DNA of 64,000 nucleotides, taken from positions 62,001-126,000 of the forward strand of contig JAZGUH010000208.1 in NCBI GenBank assembly GCA_037893225.1, given 5' to 3'. Positions 49,401 through 62,343 of this stretch are shown piece after piece. The position numbers and the translations under genes are program-made. The notes under the pieces were generated by a model. The model was not told the origin of the DNA. It ran no database searches and saw only the letters and a list, made by a program, of their open reading frames with translations. Source of the stretch: Hippasteria phrygiana (taxonomy: Eukaryota; Echinodermata; Asteroidea; Valvatida; Goniasteridae). How positions within the stretch are numbered: position 1 is the stretch's first letter; each line of letters begins with the position of its first letter.

Positions 49401-50409
49401 GCAAACAGAGTTCACGGGAAGAAATTTGTTGCGAGGTTTAAATTTTCTCGAAAAGTTCTAACGCTGTAAAGCTGGCGATGGTCTCAAATTGTTGCGCTAG
49501 ATCTAAGCTATCCATACGTATAAAAGTTACTGGATTTGGTCAATATCCCATTCAATTATGAAAAGGGAAATGAGGGGCGTTCATCTGAAAATGTGGCAAA
49601 CGTTAAGCAGTCACAATGCAGTAAACGGAAGAACGCACACAGAGTTCACGGGAAGAAATTTGTTGCGAGGTTTGAATTTTCTCGAAGAGTTCTAACGCTG
49701 TGAAGCTGGCGATGGTCTCAAATTGTTGCGCTGGATCTAAGCTACCCATACGTATAAAAGTTACTGGATTTGGTCAATATTCCATTCAATTATGAACAGG
49801 GAAAGGAGGGCGTTCATCTGAAAATGTGGCAAACGTTAAGCAGTCACAATGTAGTAAACGGGAGAACGCACACAGAGTTCACGGGAAGAAATTTGTTGCG
49901 AGGTTTAAATTTTCTCGAAGAGTTCTAACGCTGTGAAGCTGGCGATGGTCTTAAATTGTTGCGCTGGATCTAAGCTACCCATACGTATAAAAGTTACTGG
50001 ATTTGGTCAATATCCCATTCAATTATGAAAAGGGAAAGGAGGGGCGTTCATCTGAAAATGTGGCAAACGTTAAGCAGTCACAATGCAGTAAACGGAAGAA
50101 CGCACACAGAGTTCACGGGAAGAAATTTGTTGCGAGGTTTGAATTTTCTTGAAGAGTTCTAACGCTGTGAAGCTGGCGATGGTCTCAAATTGTTGCGCTA
50201 TATCTAAGCTACCCACAGGTGTAAAAATGACTGGATTTGGTCAATATACCATTCAATTATGAACAGGGAAAGGAGGGGCGTTCATCTGAAAATTTGGCAA
50301 ACGTTAAGCAGCCACAATGCAGTAAACGGGAGAACGCACAGAGAGTTCATGGGAAAAAATTTGTTGCGAGGTTTGAATTTTCTCGAAGAGTTCTAACGCT
50401 ATGAAGCTG

Positions 50410-51110
50410 GCGATGGTCTCAAATTGTTGCGCTAGATCTAAGCTACCCATACGTGTGAAAATTACTGGATTTGGTCAATATCCCATTCAATTATGAACAG
50501 GAAAAGGAGGGGCGTTCATCTGAAAATGTGGCAAACGTTAAGCAGTCACAATGCAGTAAACGGAAGAACGCACACAGAGTTCACGGGAAGAAATTTGTTG
50601 CGAGGTTTAAATTTTCTCGAAGAGTTCTAACGCTGTGAAGCTGGCGATGGTCTTAAATTGTTGCGCTGGATCTAAGCTACCCATACGTATAAAAGTTACT
50701 GGATTTGGTCAATATCCCATTCAATTATGAAAAGGGAAATGAGGGGCGTTCATCTGAAAATGTGGCAAACGTTAAGCAGTCACAATGCAGTAAACGGAAG
50801 AACGCACACAGAGTTCACGGGAAGAAATTTGTTGCGAGGTTTGAATTTTCTCGAAGAATTCTAACGCTGTGAAGCTGGCGATGGTCTCAAATTGTTGCGC
50901 TGGATCTAAGCTACCCATACGTATAAAAGTTACTGGATTTGGTCAATATTCCATTCAATTATGAAAAGGGAAAGGAGGGCGTTCATCTGAAAATGTGGCA
51001 AACGTTAAGCAGTCACAATGCAGTAAACGGGAGAACGCACACAGAGTTCACGGGAAGACATTTGTTGCGAGGTTTGAATTTTCTTAAAGAGTTCTAACGC
51101 TCTGAAGCTG
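50410..51110 (+). repeat. 701-bp trimer duplication, copy 1 (D2, X, C)
   Basis: Monomers of 234, 234 and 233 bp. Its X monomer has the ATGAGGGG tract rather than the usual AGGAGGGG. Confidence 0.88.
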
Positions 51111-51811
51111 GCGATGGTCTCAAATTGTTGCGCTAGATCTAAGCTACCCATACGTGTGAAAATTACTGGATTTGGTCAATATCCCATTCAATTATGAACA
51201 GGAAAAGGAGGGGCGTTCATCTGAAAATGTGGCAAACGTTAAGCAGTCACAATGCAGTAAACGGAAGAACGCACACAGAGTTCACGGGAAGAAATTTGTT
51301 GCGAGGTTTAAATTTTCTCGAAGAGTTCTAACGCTGTGAAGCTGGCGATGGTCTTAAATTGTTGCGCTGGATCTAAGCTACCCATACGTATAAAAGTTAC
51401 TGGATTTGGTCAATATCCCATTCAATTATGAAAAGGGAAATGAGGGGCGTTCATCTGAAAATGTGGCAAACGTTAAGCAGTCACAATGCAGTAAACGGAA
51501 GAACGCACACAGAGTTCACGGGAAGAAATTTGTTGCGAGGTTTGAATTTTCTCGAAGAGTTCTAACGCTGTGAAGCTGGCGATTGTCTCAAATTGTTGCG
51601 CTGGATCTAAGCTACCCATACGTATAAAAGTTACTGGATTTGGTCAATATTCCATTCAATTATGAAAAGGGAAAGGAGGGCGTTCATCTGAAAATGTGGC
51701 AAACGTTAAGCAGTCACAATGCAGTAAACGGGAGAACGCACACAGAGTTCACGGGAAGACATTTGTTGCGAGGTTTGAATTTTCTTAAAGAGTTCTAACG
51801 CTCTGAAGCTG
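51111..51811 (+). repeat. 701-bp trimer duplication, copy 2
   Basis: Same length and order as copy 1. The first monomer keeps the D2 core (GTGTGAAAATTAC, AGGAAAAGG). GGCGATTGTC near 51578 is a private substitution. Confidence 0.88.
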
Positions 51812-53450
51812 GCGATGGTCTCAAATTGTTGCGCTAGATCTAAGCTACCCATACTTGACCAAAAATTACTGGATTTGGTCAATATCCCGTTCAATTATGA
51901 ACAGGGAAAGGAGGGGCGTTCATCTGAAAATTTGGCAAACGTTAAGCAGCCACAATACAGTAAACGGGAGAACGCAAACAGAGTTCACGGGAAGAAATTT
52001 GTTGCGAGGTTTAAATTTTCTCGAAAAGTTATAACGCTGTAAAGCTGGCGATGGTCTGTAATTGTTGCGCTAGATCTAAGCTATCCATACGTGGAAAAGT
52101 TACTGGATTTGGTCAATATCCCATTCAATTATGAAAAGGGAAATGAGGGGCGTTCATCTGAAAATGTGGCAAACGTTAAGCAGCCACAATGCAGTAAACA
52201 GGAGAACGCACACAGAGTTCACGGGAAGACATTTGTTGCGAGGTTTGAATTTTCTTGAAGAGTTCTAACGCTCTGAAGCTGGCGATAGTCTCAAATTGTT
52301 GCGCTAGATCTAAGCTACCAATACGTGTGAAAATTACTGGATTTGGTCAATATCCCGTTCAATTATGAACAGGGAAAGGAGGGGCGTTCATCTGAACATT
52401 TGGCAAACGTTAAGCAGCCACAATGCAGTAAACGGGAGAACGCAAACAGAGTTCACGGGAAGAAATTTGTTGCGAGGTTTGAATTTTCTTGAAGAGTTCT
52501 AACGCTGTGAAGCTGGCGATGGTCTCAAATTGTTGCGCTTTATCTAAGCTACCCACAGGTGTAAAAATGACTGGATTTGGTCAATATACCATTCAATTAT
52601 GAACAGGGAAAGGAGGGGCGTTCATCTGAAAATTTGGCAAACGTTAAGCAGCCACAATGCAGTAAACGGGAGAACGCACAGAGAGTTCATGGGAAAAAAT
52701 TTGTTGCGAGGTTTGAATTTTCTCGAAGAGTTCTAACGCTATGAAGCTGGCGATGGTCTCAAATTGTTGCGCTAGATCTAAGCTACCCATACGTGTGAAA
52801 ATTACTGGATTTGGTCAACATCCCATTCAATTATGAACAGGAAAAGGAGGGGCGTTCATCTGAAAATGTGGCAAACGTTAAGCAGTCACAATGCAGTAAA
52901 CGGAAGAACGCACACAGAGTTCACGGGAAGAAATTTGTTGCGAGGTTTAAATTTTCTCGAAGAGTTCTAACGCTGTGAAGCTGGCGATGGTCTTAAATTG
53001 TTGCGCTGGATCTAAGCTACCCATACGTATAAAAGTTACTGGATTTGGTCAATATCCCATTCAATTATGAAAAGGGAAATGAGGGGCGTTCATCTGAAAA
53101 TGTGGCAAACGTTAAGCAGTCACAATGCAGTAAACGGAAGAACACACACAGAGTTCACGGGAAGAAATTTGTTGCGAGGTTTGAATTTTCTCGAAGAGTT
53201 CTAACGCTGTGAAGCTGGCGATGGTCTCAAATTGTTGCGCTGGATCTAAGCTACCCATACGTATAAAAGTTACTGGATTTGGTCAATATTCCATTCAATT
53301 ATGAAAAGGGAAAGGAGGGCGTTCATCTGAAAATGTGGCAAACGTTAAGCAGTCACAATGCAGTAAACGGGAGAACGCACACAGAGTTCACGGGAAGACA
53401 TTTGTTGCGAGGTTTGAATTTTCTTAAAGAGTTCTAACGCTCTGAAGCTG
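51812..53450 (+). repeat. 1639-bp 7-mer, forerunner-like unit of the right-end 8-mer
   Basis: Monomers start at 51812 (A with CAATACAG), 52048, 52282, 52516 (D1), 52750 (D2), 52984 (X-like) and 53218 (C). It shares its first three monomers with the 8-mer but lacks monomers 4 to 6 and retains D2. Its second monomer has ACGTGGAAAAG, shared with 58836 but not with the other 8-mer copies. Confidence 0.87.
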
Positions 53451-54854
53451 GCGATGGTCTCAAATTGTTGCGCTAGATCTAAGCTACCCATACTTGACCA
53501 AAAATTACTGGATTTGGTCAATATCCCGTTCAATTATGAACAGGGAAAGGAGGGGCGTTCATCTGAACATTTGGCAAACGTTAAGCAGCCACAATGCAGT
53601 AAACGGGAGAACGCAAACAGAGTTAACGGGAAGAAATTTGTTGCGAGGTTTAAATTTTCTCGAAAAGTTCTAACGCTGTAAAGCTGGCGATGGTCTCAAA
53701 TTGTTGCGCTAGATCTAAGCTATCCATACGTATAAAAGTTACTGGATTTGGTCAATATCCCATTCAATTATGAAAAGGGAAATGAGGGGCGTTCATCTGA
53801 AAATGTGGCAAACGTTAAGCAGTCACAATGCAGTAAACGGAAGAACGCACACAGAGTTCACGGGAAGAAATTTGTTGCGAGGTTTGAATTTTCTCGAAGA
53901 GTTCTAACACTGTGAAGCTGGCGATGGTCTCAAATTGTTGCGCTGGATCTAAGCTACCCATACGTATAAAAGTTACTGGATTTGGTCAATATTCCATTCA
54001 ATTATGAACAGGGAAAGGAGGGCGTTCATCTGAAAATGTGGCAAACGTTAAGCAGTCACAATGTAGTAAACGGGAGAACGCACACAGAGTTCACGGGAAG
54101 AAATTTGTTGCGAGGTTTGATTTTTCTCGAAGAGTTCTAACGCTGTGAAGCTGGCGATGGTCTTAAATTGTTGCGCTGGATCTAAGCTACCCATACGTAT
54201 AAAAGTTACTGGATTTGGTCAATATCCCATTCAATTATGAAAAGGGAAAGGAGGGGCGTTCATCTGAAAATGTGGCAAACGTTAAGCAGTCACAATGCAG
54301 TAAACGGAAGAACGCACACAGAGTTCACGGGAAGAAATTTGTTGCGAGGTTTGAATTTTCTTGAAGAGTTCTAACGCTGTGAAGCTGGCGATGGTCTCAA
54401 ATTGTTGCGCTATATCTAAGCTACCCACAGGTGTAAAAATGACTGGATTTGGTCAATATACCATTCAATTATGAACAGGGAAAGGAGGGGCGTTCATCTG
54501 AAAATGTGGCAAACGTTAAGCAGTCACAATGCAGTAAACGGAAGAACGCACACAGAGTTCACGGGAAGAAATTTGTTGCGAGGTTTGAATTTTCTCGAAG
54601 AGTTCTAACGCTGTGAAGCTGGCGATGGTCTCAAATTGTTGAGCTGGATCTAAGCTACCCATACGTATAAAAGTTACTGGATTTGGTCAATATTCCATTC
54701 AATTATGAAAAGGGAAAGGAGGGCGTTCATCTGAAAATGTGGCAAACGTTAAGCAGTCACAATGCAGTAAATGGGAGAACGCACACAGAGTTCACGGGAA
54801 GACATTTGTTGCGAGGTTTGAATTTTCTTAAAGAGTTCTAACGCTCTGAAGCTG
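53451..54854 (+). repeat. 1404-bp hexamer, deleted version of the 8-mer
   Basis: Monomers start at 53451, 53687, 53921, 54154, 54388 and 54622. The first has the front of 8-mer monomer 1 (TTGACCAAAAA) and the back of monomer 3 (GAACATTTGG, AGTTAACGG, AAGTTCTAACG). The unit is 468 bp shorter than the 8-mer, exactly two 234-bp steps. Confidence 0.9.
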
Positions 54855-56726
54855 GCGATGGTCTCAAATTGTTGCGCTAGATCTAAGCTACCCATACTTG
54901 ACCAAAAATTACTGGATTTGGTCAATATCCCGTTCAATTATGAACAGGGAAAGGAGGGGCGTTCATCTGAAAATTTGGCAAACGTTAAGCAGCCACAATA
55001 CAGTAAACGGGAGAACGCAAACAGAGTTCACGGGAAGAAATTTGTTGCGAGGTTTAAATTTTCTCGAAAAGTTATAACGCTGTAAAGCTGGCGATGGTCT
55101 GAAATTGTTGCGCTAGATCTAAGCTATCCATACGTGTAAAAGTTACTGGATTTGGTCAATATCCCATTCAATTATGAAAAGGGAAATGAGGGGCGTTCAT
55201 CTGAAAATGTGGCAAACGTTAAGCAGCCACAATGCAGTAAACAGGAGAACGCACACAGAGTTCACGGGAAGACATTTGTTGCGAGGTTTGAATTTTCTTG
55301 AAGAGTTCTAACGCTCTGAAGCTGGCGATAGTCTCAAATTGTTGCGCTAGATCTAAGCTACCCATACGTGTGAAAATTACTGGATTTGGTCAATATCCCG
55401 TTCAATTATGAACAGGGAAAGGAGGGGCGTTCATCTGAACATTTGGCAAACGTTAAGCAGCCACAATGCAGTAAACGGGAGAACGCAAACAGAGTTAACG
55501 GGAAGAAATTTGTTGCGAGGTTTAAATTTTCTCGAAAAGTTCTAACGCTGTAAAGCTGGCGATGGTCTCAAATTGTTGCGCTAGATCTAAGCTATCCATA
55601 CGTATAAAAGTTACTGGATTTGGTCAATATCCCATTCAATTATGAAAAGGGAAATGAGGGGCGTTCATCTGAAAATGTGGCAAACGTTAAGCAGTCACAA
55701 TGCAGTAAACGGAAGAACGCACACAGAGTTCACGGGAAGAAATTTGTTGCGAGGTTTGAATTTTCTCGAAGAGTTCTAACACTGTGAAGCTGGCGATGGT
55801 CTCAAATTGTTGCGCTGGATCTAAGCTACCCATACGTATAAAAGTTACTGGATTTGGTCAATATTCCATTCAATTATGAACAGGGAAAGGAGGGCGTTCA
55901 TCTGAAAATGTGGCAAACGTTAAGCAGTCACAATGTAGTAAACGGGAGAACGCACACAGAGTTCACGGGAAGAAATTTGTTGCGAGGTTTGATTTTTCTC
56001 GAAGAGTTCTAACGCTGTGAAGCTGGCGATGGTCTTAAATTGTTGCGCTGGATCTAAGCTACCCATACGTATAAAAGTTACTGGATTTGGTCAATATCCC
56101 ATTCAATTATGAAAAGGGAAAGGAGGGGCGTTCATCTGAAAATGTGGCAAACGTTAAGCAGTCACAATGCAGTAAACGGAAGAACGCACACAGAGTTCAC
56201 GGGAAGAAATTTGTTGCGAGGTTTGAATTTTCTTGAAGAGTTCTAACGCTGTGAAGCTGGCGATGGTCTCAAATTGTTGCGCTATATCTAAGCTACCCAC
56301 AGGTGTAAAAATGACTGGATTTGGTCAATATACCATTCAATTATGAACAGGGAAAGGAGGGGCGTTCATCTGAAAATGTGGCAAACGTTAAGCAGTCACA
56401 ATGCAGTAAACGGAAGAACGCACACAGAGTTCACGGGAAGAAATTTGTTGCGAGGTTTGAATTTTCTCGAAGAGTTCTAACGCTGTGAAGCTGGCGATGG
56501 TCTCAAATTGTTGAGCTGGATCTAAGCTACCCATACGTATAAAAGTTACTGGATTTGGTCAATATTCCATTCAATTATAAAAAGGGAAAGGAGGGCGTTC
56601 ATCTGAAAATGTGGCAAACGTTAAGCAGTCACAATGCAGTAAATGGGAGAACGCACACAGAGTTCACGGGAAGACATTTGTTGCGAGGTTTGAATTTTCT
56701 TAAAGAGTTCTAACGCTCTGAAGCTG
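54855..56726 (+). repeat. 1872-bp 8-mer HOR, copy 1
   Basis: Eight monomers (236, 234, 234, 234, 233, 234, 234, 233) starting at 54855, 55091, 55325, 55559, 55793, 56026, 56260 and 56494. In order: A with CAATACAG and AAGTTATAACG; GTCTGAAATTG type; GATAGTC type; B with TAACACTG; GTAGTAAAC type with GATTTTTCTC; X; D1; C with TTGAGCTGG and AAATGGGAG. From the sequence, BglII sites lie only in the first four monomers, so digestion should give 236, 234, 234 and 1168 bp. Confidence 0.95.
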
Positions 56727-57430
56727 GCGATGGTCTCAAATTGTTGCGCTAGATCTAAGCTACCCATACTTGACCAAAAATTACTGGATTTGGTCAATAT
56801 CCCGTTCAATTATGAACAGGGAAAGGAGGGGCGTTCATCTGAAAATTTGGCAAACGTTAAGCAGCCACAATACAGTAAACGGGAGAACGCAAACAGAGTT
56901 CACGGGAAGAAATTTGTTGCGAGGTTTAAATTTTCTCGAAAAGTTATAACGCTGTAAAGCTGGCGATGGTCTGAAATTGTTGCGCTAGATCTAAGCTATC
57001 CATACGTGTAAAAGTTACTGGATTTGGTCAATATCCCATTCAATTATGAAAAGGGAAATGAGGGGCGTTCATCTGAAAATGTGGCAAACGTTAAGCAGCC
57101 ACAATGCAGTAAACAGGAGAACGCACACAGAGTTCACGGGAAGACATTTGTTGCGAGGTTTGAATTTTCTTGAAGAGTTCTAACGCTCTGAAGCTGGCGA
57201 TAGTCTCAAATTGTTGCGCTAGATCTAAGCTACCCATACGTGTGAAAATTACTGGATTTGGTCAATATCCCGTTCAATTATGAACAGGGAAAGGAGGGGC
57301 GTTCATCTGAACATTTGGCAAACGTTAAGCAGCCACAATGCAGTAAACGGGAGAACGCAAACAGAGTTCACGGGAAGAAATTTGTTGCGAGGTTTAAATT
57401 TTCTCGAAAAGTTCTAACGCTGTAAAGCTG

Positions 57431-57664
57431 GCGATGGTCTCAAATTGTTGCGCTAGATCTAAGCTATCCATACGTATAAAAGTTACTGGATTTGGTCAAT
57501 ATCCCATTCAATTATGAAAAGGGAAATGAGGGGCGTTCATCTGAAAATGTGGCAAACGTTAAGCAGTCACAATGTAGTAAACGGGAGAACGCACACAGAG
57601 TTCACGGGAAGAAATTTGTTGCGAGGTTTAAATTTTCTCGAAGAGTTCTAACGCTGTGAAGCTG
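57431..57664 (+). repeat. Chimeric monomer, 8-mer monomer 4 front and monomer 5 back
   Basis: Begins CTATCCATACGTATAAAAG with GAAATGAGGGG (monomer 4) and continues GTAGTAAACGGGAG (monomer 5). The exchange lies between the purine tract and GTAGT. It has GGTTTAAATTTTC rather than the GATTTTTCTC of the other monomer 5 copies, so its right parent may be the 49709-type monomer. Confidence 0.88.
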
Positions 57665-57898
57665 GCGATGGTCTTAAATTGTTGCGCTGGATCTAAGCTA
57701 CCCATACGTATAAAAGTTACTGGATTTGGTCAATATCCCATTCAATTATGAAAAGGGAAAGGAGGGGCGTTCATCTGAAAATGTGGCAAACGTTAAGCAG
57801 TCACAATGCAGTAAACGGAAGAACGCACACAGAGTTCACGGGAAGAAATTTGTTGCGAGGTTTGAATTTTCTTGAAGAGTTCTAACGCTGTGAAGCTG

Positions 57899-58132
57899 GC
57901 GATGGTCTCAAATTGTTGCGATATATCTAAGCTACCCACAGGTGTAAAAATGACTGGATTTGGTCAATATACCATTCAATTATGAACAGGAAAAGGAGGG
58001 GCGTTCATCTGAAAATGTGGCAAACGTTAAGCAGTCACAATGCAGTAAACGGAAGAACGCACACAGAGTTCACGGGAAGAAATTTGTTGCGAGGTTTAAA
58101 TTTTCTCGAAGAGTTCTAACGCTGTGAAGCTG
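57899..58132 (+). repeat. Chimeric D1/D2 monomer
   Basis: The D1 front (ATATATCTAAGC, CACAGGTG, TATACCATTC) joins the D2 back (ATGAACAGGAAAAGG, GGTTTAAATTTTC). The switch lies in the conserved dyad segment. It also has a private GTTGCGATATATC. Confidence 0.88.
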
Positions 58133-58599
58133 GCGATGGTCTTAAATTGTTGCGCTGGATCTAAGCTACCCATACGTATAAAAGTTACTGGATTTGGTCA
58201 ATATCCCATTCAATTATGAAAAGGGAAATGAGGGGCGTTCATCTGAAAATGTGGCAAACGTTAAGCAGCCACAATGCAGTAAACGGAAGAACGCACACAG
58301 AGTTCATGGGAAGAAATTTGTTGCGAGGTTTGAATTTTCTCGAAGAGTTCTAACGCTGTGAAGCTGGCGATGGTCTCAAATTGTTGCGCTGGATCTAAGC
58401 TACCCATACGTATAAAAGTTACTGGATTTGGTCAATATTCCATTCAATTATGAAAAGGGAAAGGAGGGCGTTCATCTGAAAATGTGGCAAACGTTAAGCA
58501 GTCACAATGCAGTAAACGGGAGAACGCACACAGAGTTCACGGGAAGACATTTGTTGCGAGGTTTGAATTTTCTTAAAGAGTTCTAACGCTCTGAAGCTG

Positions 58600-60471
58600 G
58601 CGATGGTCTCAAATTGTTGCGCTAGATCTAAGCTACCCATACTTGACCAAAAATTACTGGATTTGGTCAATATCCCGTTCAATTATGAACAGGGAAAGGA
58701 GGGGCGTTCATCTGAAAATTTGGCAAACGTTAAGCAGCCACAATACAGTAAACGGGAGAACGCAAACAGAGTTCACGGAAAGAAATTTGTTGCGAGGTTT
58801 AAATTTTCTCGAAAAGTTATAACGCTGTAAAGCTGGCGATGGTCTGAAATTGTTGCGCTAGATCTAAGCTATCCATACGTGGAAAAGTTACTGGATTTGG
58901 TCAATATCCCATTCAATTATGAAAAGGGAAATGAGGGGCGTTCATCTGAAAATGTGGCAAACGTTAAGCAGCCACAATGCAGTAAACAGGAGAACGCACA
59001 CAGAGTTCACGGGCAGACATTTGTTGCGAGGTTTGAATTTTCTTGAAGAGTTCTAACGCTCTGAAGCTGGCGATAGTCTCAAATTGTTGCGCTAGATCTA
59101 AGCTACCCATACGTGTGAAAATTACTGGATTTGGTCAATATCCCGTTCAATTATGAACAGGGAAAGGAGGGGCGTTCATCTGAACATTTGGCAAACGTTA
59201 AGCAGCCACAATGCAGTAAACGGGAGAACGCAAACAGAGTTAACGGGAAGAAATTTGTTGCGAGGTTTAAATTTTCTCGAAAAGTTCTAACGCTGTAAAG
59301 CTGGCGATGGTCTCAAATTGTTGCGCTAGATCTAAGCTATCCATACGTATAAAAGTTACTGGATTTGGTCAATATCCCATTCAATTATGAAAAGGGAAAT
59401 GAGGGGCGTTCATCTGAAAATGTGGCAAACGTTAAGCAGTCACAATGCAGTAAACGGAAGAACGCACACAGAGTTCACGGGAAGAAATTTGTTGCGAGGT
59501 TTGAATTTTCTCGAAGAGTTCTAACACTGTGAAGCTGGCGATGGTCTCAAATTGTTGCGCTGGATCTAAGCTACCCATACGTATAAAAGTTACTGGATTT
59601 GGTCAATATTCCATTCAATTATGAACAGGGAAAGGAGGGCGTTCATCTGAAAATGTGGCAAACGTTAAGCAGTCACAATGTAGTAAACGGGAGAACGCAC
59701 ACAGAGTTCACGGGAAGAAATTTGTTGCGAGGTTTGATTTTTCTCGAAGAGTTCTAACGCTGTGAAGCTGGCGATGGTCTTAAATTGTTGCGCTGGATCT
59801 AAGCTACCCATACGTATAAAAGTTACTGGATTTGGTCAATATCCCATTCAATTATGAAAAGGGAAAGGAGGGGCGTTCATCTGAAAATGTGGCAAACGTT
59901 AAGCAGTCACAATGCAGTAAACGGAAGAACGCACACAGAGTTCACGGGAAGAAATTTGTTGCGAGGTTTGAATTTTCTTGAAGAGTTCTAACGCTGTGAA
60001 GCTGGCGATGGTCTCAAATTGTTGCGCTATATCTAAGCTACCCACAGGTGTAAAAATGACTGGATTTGGTCAATATACCATTCAATTATGAACAGGGAAA
60101 GGAGGGGCGTTCATCTGAAAATGTGGCAAACGTTAAGCAGTCACAATGCAGTAAACGGAAGAACGCACACAGAGTTCACGGGAAGAAATTTGTTGCGAGG
60201 TTTGAATTTTCTCGAAGAGTTCTAACGCTGTGAAGCTGGCGATGGTCTCAAATTGTTGAGCTGGATCTAAGCTACCCATACGTATAAAAGTTACTGGATT
60301 TGGTCAATATTCCATTCAATTATGAAAAGGGAAAGGAGGGCGTTCATCTGAAAATGTGGCAAACGTTAAGCAGTCACAATGCAGTAAATGGGAGAACGCA
60401 CACAGAGTTCACGGGAAGACATTTGTTGCGAGGTTTGAATTTTCTTAAAGAGTTCTAACGCTCTGAAGCTG
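58600..60471 (+). repeat. 1872-bp 8-mer HOR, copy 3
   Basis: Canonical order, monomers at 58600, 58836, 59070, 59304, 59538, 59771, 60005 and 60239. Private changes include CACGGAAAG near 58775, ACGTGGAAAAG near 58877 and GGGCAGACATTT near 59011. AGTTAACGG near 59239 is shared with copy 1 but not with the next two copies. Confidence 0.94.
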
Positions 60472-62343
60472 GCGATGGTCTCAAATTGTTGCGCTAGATC
60501 TAAGCTACCCATACTTGACCAAAAATTACTGGATTTGGTCAATATCCCGTTCAATTATGAACAGGGAAAGGAGGGGCGTTCATCTGAAAATTTGGCAAAC
60601 GTTAAGCAGCCACAATACAGTAAACGGGAGAACGCAAACAGAGTTCACGGGAAGAAATTTGTTGCGAGGTTTAAATTTTCTCGAAAAGTTATAACGCTGT
60701 AAAGCTGGCGATGGTCTGAAATTGTTGCGCTAGATCTAAGCTATCCATACGTGTAAAAGTTACTGGATTTGGTCAATATCCCATTCAATTATGAAAAGGG
60801 AAATGAGGGGCGTTCATCTGAAAATGTGGCAAACGTTAAGCAGCCACAATGCAGTAAACAGGAGAACGCACACAGAGTTCACGGGAAGACATTTGTTGCG
60901 AGGTTTGAATTTTCTTGAAGAGTTCTAACGCTCTGAAGCTGGCGATAGTCTCAAATTGTTGCGCTAGATCTAAGCTACCCATACGTGTGAAAATTACTGG
61001 ATTTGGTCAATATCCCGTTCAATTATGAACAGGGAAAGGAGGGGCGTTCATCTGAACATTTGGCAAACGTTAAGCAGCCACAATGCAGTAAACGGGAGAA
61101 CGCAAACAGAGTTCACGGGAAGAAATTTGTTGCGAGGTTTAAATTTTCTCGAAAAGTTCTAACGCTGTAAAGCTGGCGATGGTCTCAAATTGTTGCGCTA
61201 GATCTAAGCTATCCATACGTATAAAAGTTACTGGATTTGGTCAATATCCCATTCAATTATGAAAAGGGAAATGAGGGGCGTTCATCTGAAAATGTGGCAA
61301 ACGTTAAGCAGTCACAATGCAGTAAACGGAAGAACGCACACAGAGTTCACGGGAAGAAATTTGTTGCGAGGTTTGAATTTTCTCGAAGAGTTCTAACACT
61401 GTGAAGCTGGCGATGGTCTCAAATTGTTGCGCTGGATCTAAGCTACCCATACGTATAAAGGTTACTGGATTTGGTCAATATTCCATTCAATTATGAACAG
61501 GGAAAGGAGGGCGTTCATCTGAAAATGTGGCAAACGTTAAGCAGTCACAATGTAGTAAACGGGAGAACGCACACAGAGTTCACGGGAAGAAATTTGTTGC
61601 GAGGTTTGATTTTTCTCGAAGAGTTCTAACGCTGTGAAGCTGGCGATGGTCTTAAATTGTTGCGCTGGATCTAAGCTACCCATACGTATAAAAGTTACTG
61701 GATTTGGTCAATATCCCATTCAATTATGAAAAGGGAAAGGAGGGGCGTTCATCTGAAAATGTGGCAAACGTTAAGCAGTCACAATGCAGTAAACGGAAGA
61801 ACGCACACAGAGTTCACGGGAAGAAATTTGTTGCGAGGTTTGAATTTTCTTGAAGAGTTCTAACGCTGTGAAGCTGGCGATGGTCTCAAATTGTTGCGCT
61901 ATATCTAAGCTACCCACAGGTGTAAAAATGACTGGATTTGGTCAATATACCATTCAATTATGAACAGGGAAAGGAGGGGCGTTCATCTGAAAATGTGGCA
62001 AACGTTAAGCAGTCACAATGCAGTAAACGGAAGAACGCACACAGAGTTCACGGGAAGAAATTTGTTGCGAGGTTTGAATTTTCTCGAAGAGTTCTAACGC
62101 TGTGAAGCTGGCGATGGTCTCAAATTGTTGAGCTGGATCTAAGCTACCCATACGTATAAAAGTTACTGGATTTGGTCAATATTCCATTCAATTATGAAAA
62201 GGGAAAGGAGGGCGTTCATCTGAAAATGTGGCAAACGTTAAGCAGTCACAATGCAGTAAATGGGAGAACGCACACAGAGTTCACAGGAAGACATTTGTTG
62301 CGAGGTTTGAATTTTCTTAAAGAGTTCTAACGCTCTGAAGCTG
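60472..62343 (+). repeat. 1872-bp 8-mer HOR, copy 4
   Basis: Canonical order, monomers at 60472, 60708, 60942, 61176, 61410, 61643, 61877 and 62111. Private changes include TATAAAGGTTAC near 61455 and TTCACAGGAAG near 62281. Confidence 0.94.

Larger units (their letters stand above)
46432..53450 (+). repeat. Mosaic region, 30 monomers, mixed 12-mer derivatives
   Basis: Two related runs start with the GTCTGAAATTG monomers at 46198 and 49007 (offset 2809 bp). Each goes on through a GATAGTC/GATATAGTC type, B, a GTAGTAAAC type, X, D1 and D2. They then diverge: the first ends X A B C A, the second ends in two ~701-bp trimers. A 1639-bp 7-mer (51812-53450) follows. Single oddities include a 1-bp deletion in GAAAAGTGGC (near 48652), GGATATAGTC at 49240 and a lone EcoRI site GAATTC near 50857. 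Confidence 0.85.
56727..58599 (+). repeat. 1873-bp 8-mer, different composition (interloper copy)
   Basis: Almost the same length as its neighbours but a different make-up. Monomers 4 and 5 are fused into one (57431-57664). D1 is fused to a D2 back (57899-58132), and an extra ATGAGGGG monomer (58133) is present. The final C monomer has TTGCGCTGG and AAACGGGAG, not the TTGAGCTGG and AAATGGGAG of the other copies. One monomer lost and one gained explain why the length still fits. Confidence 0.92.
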
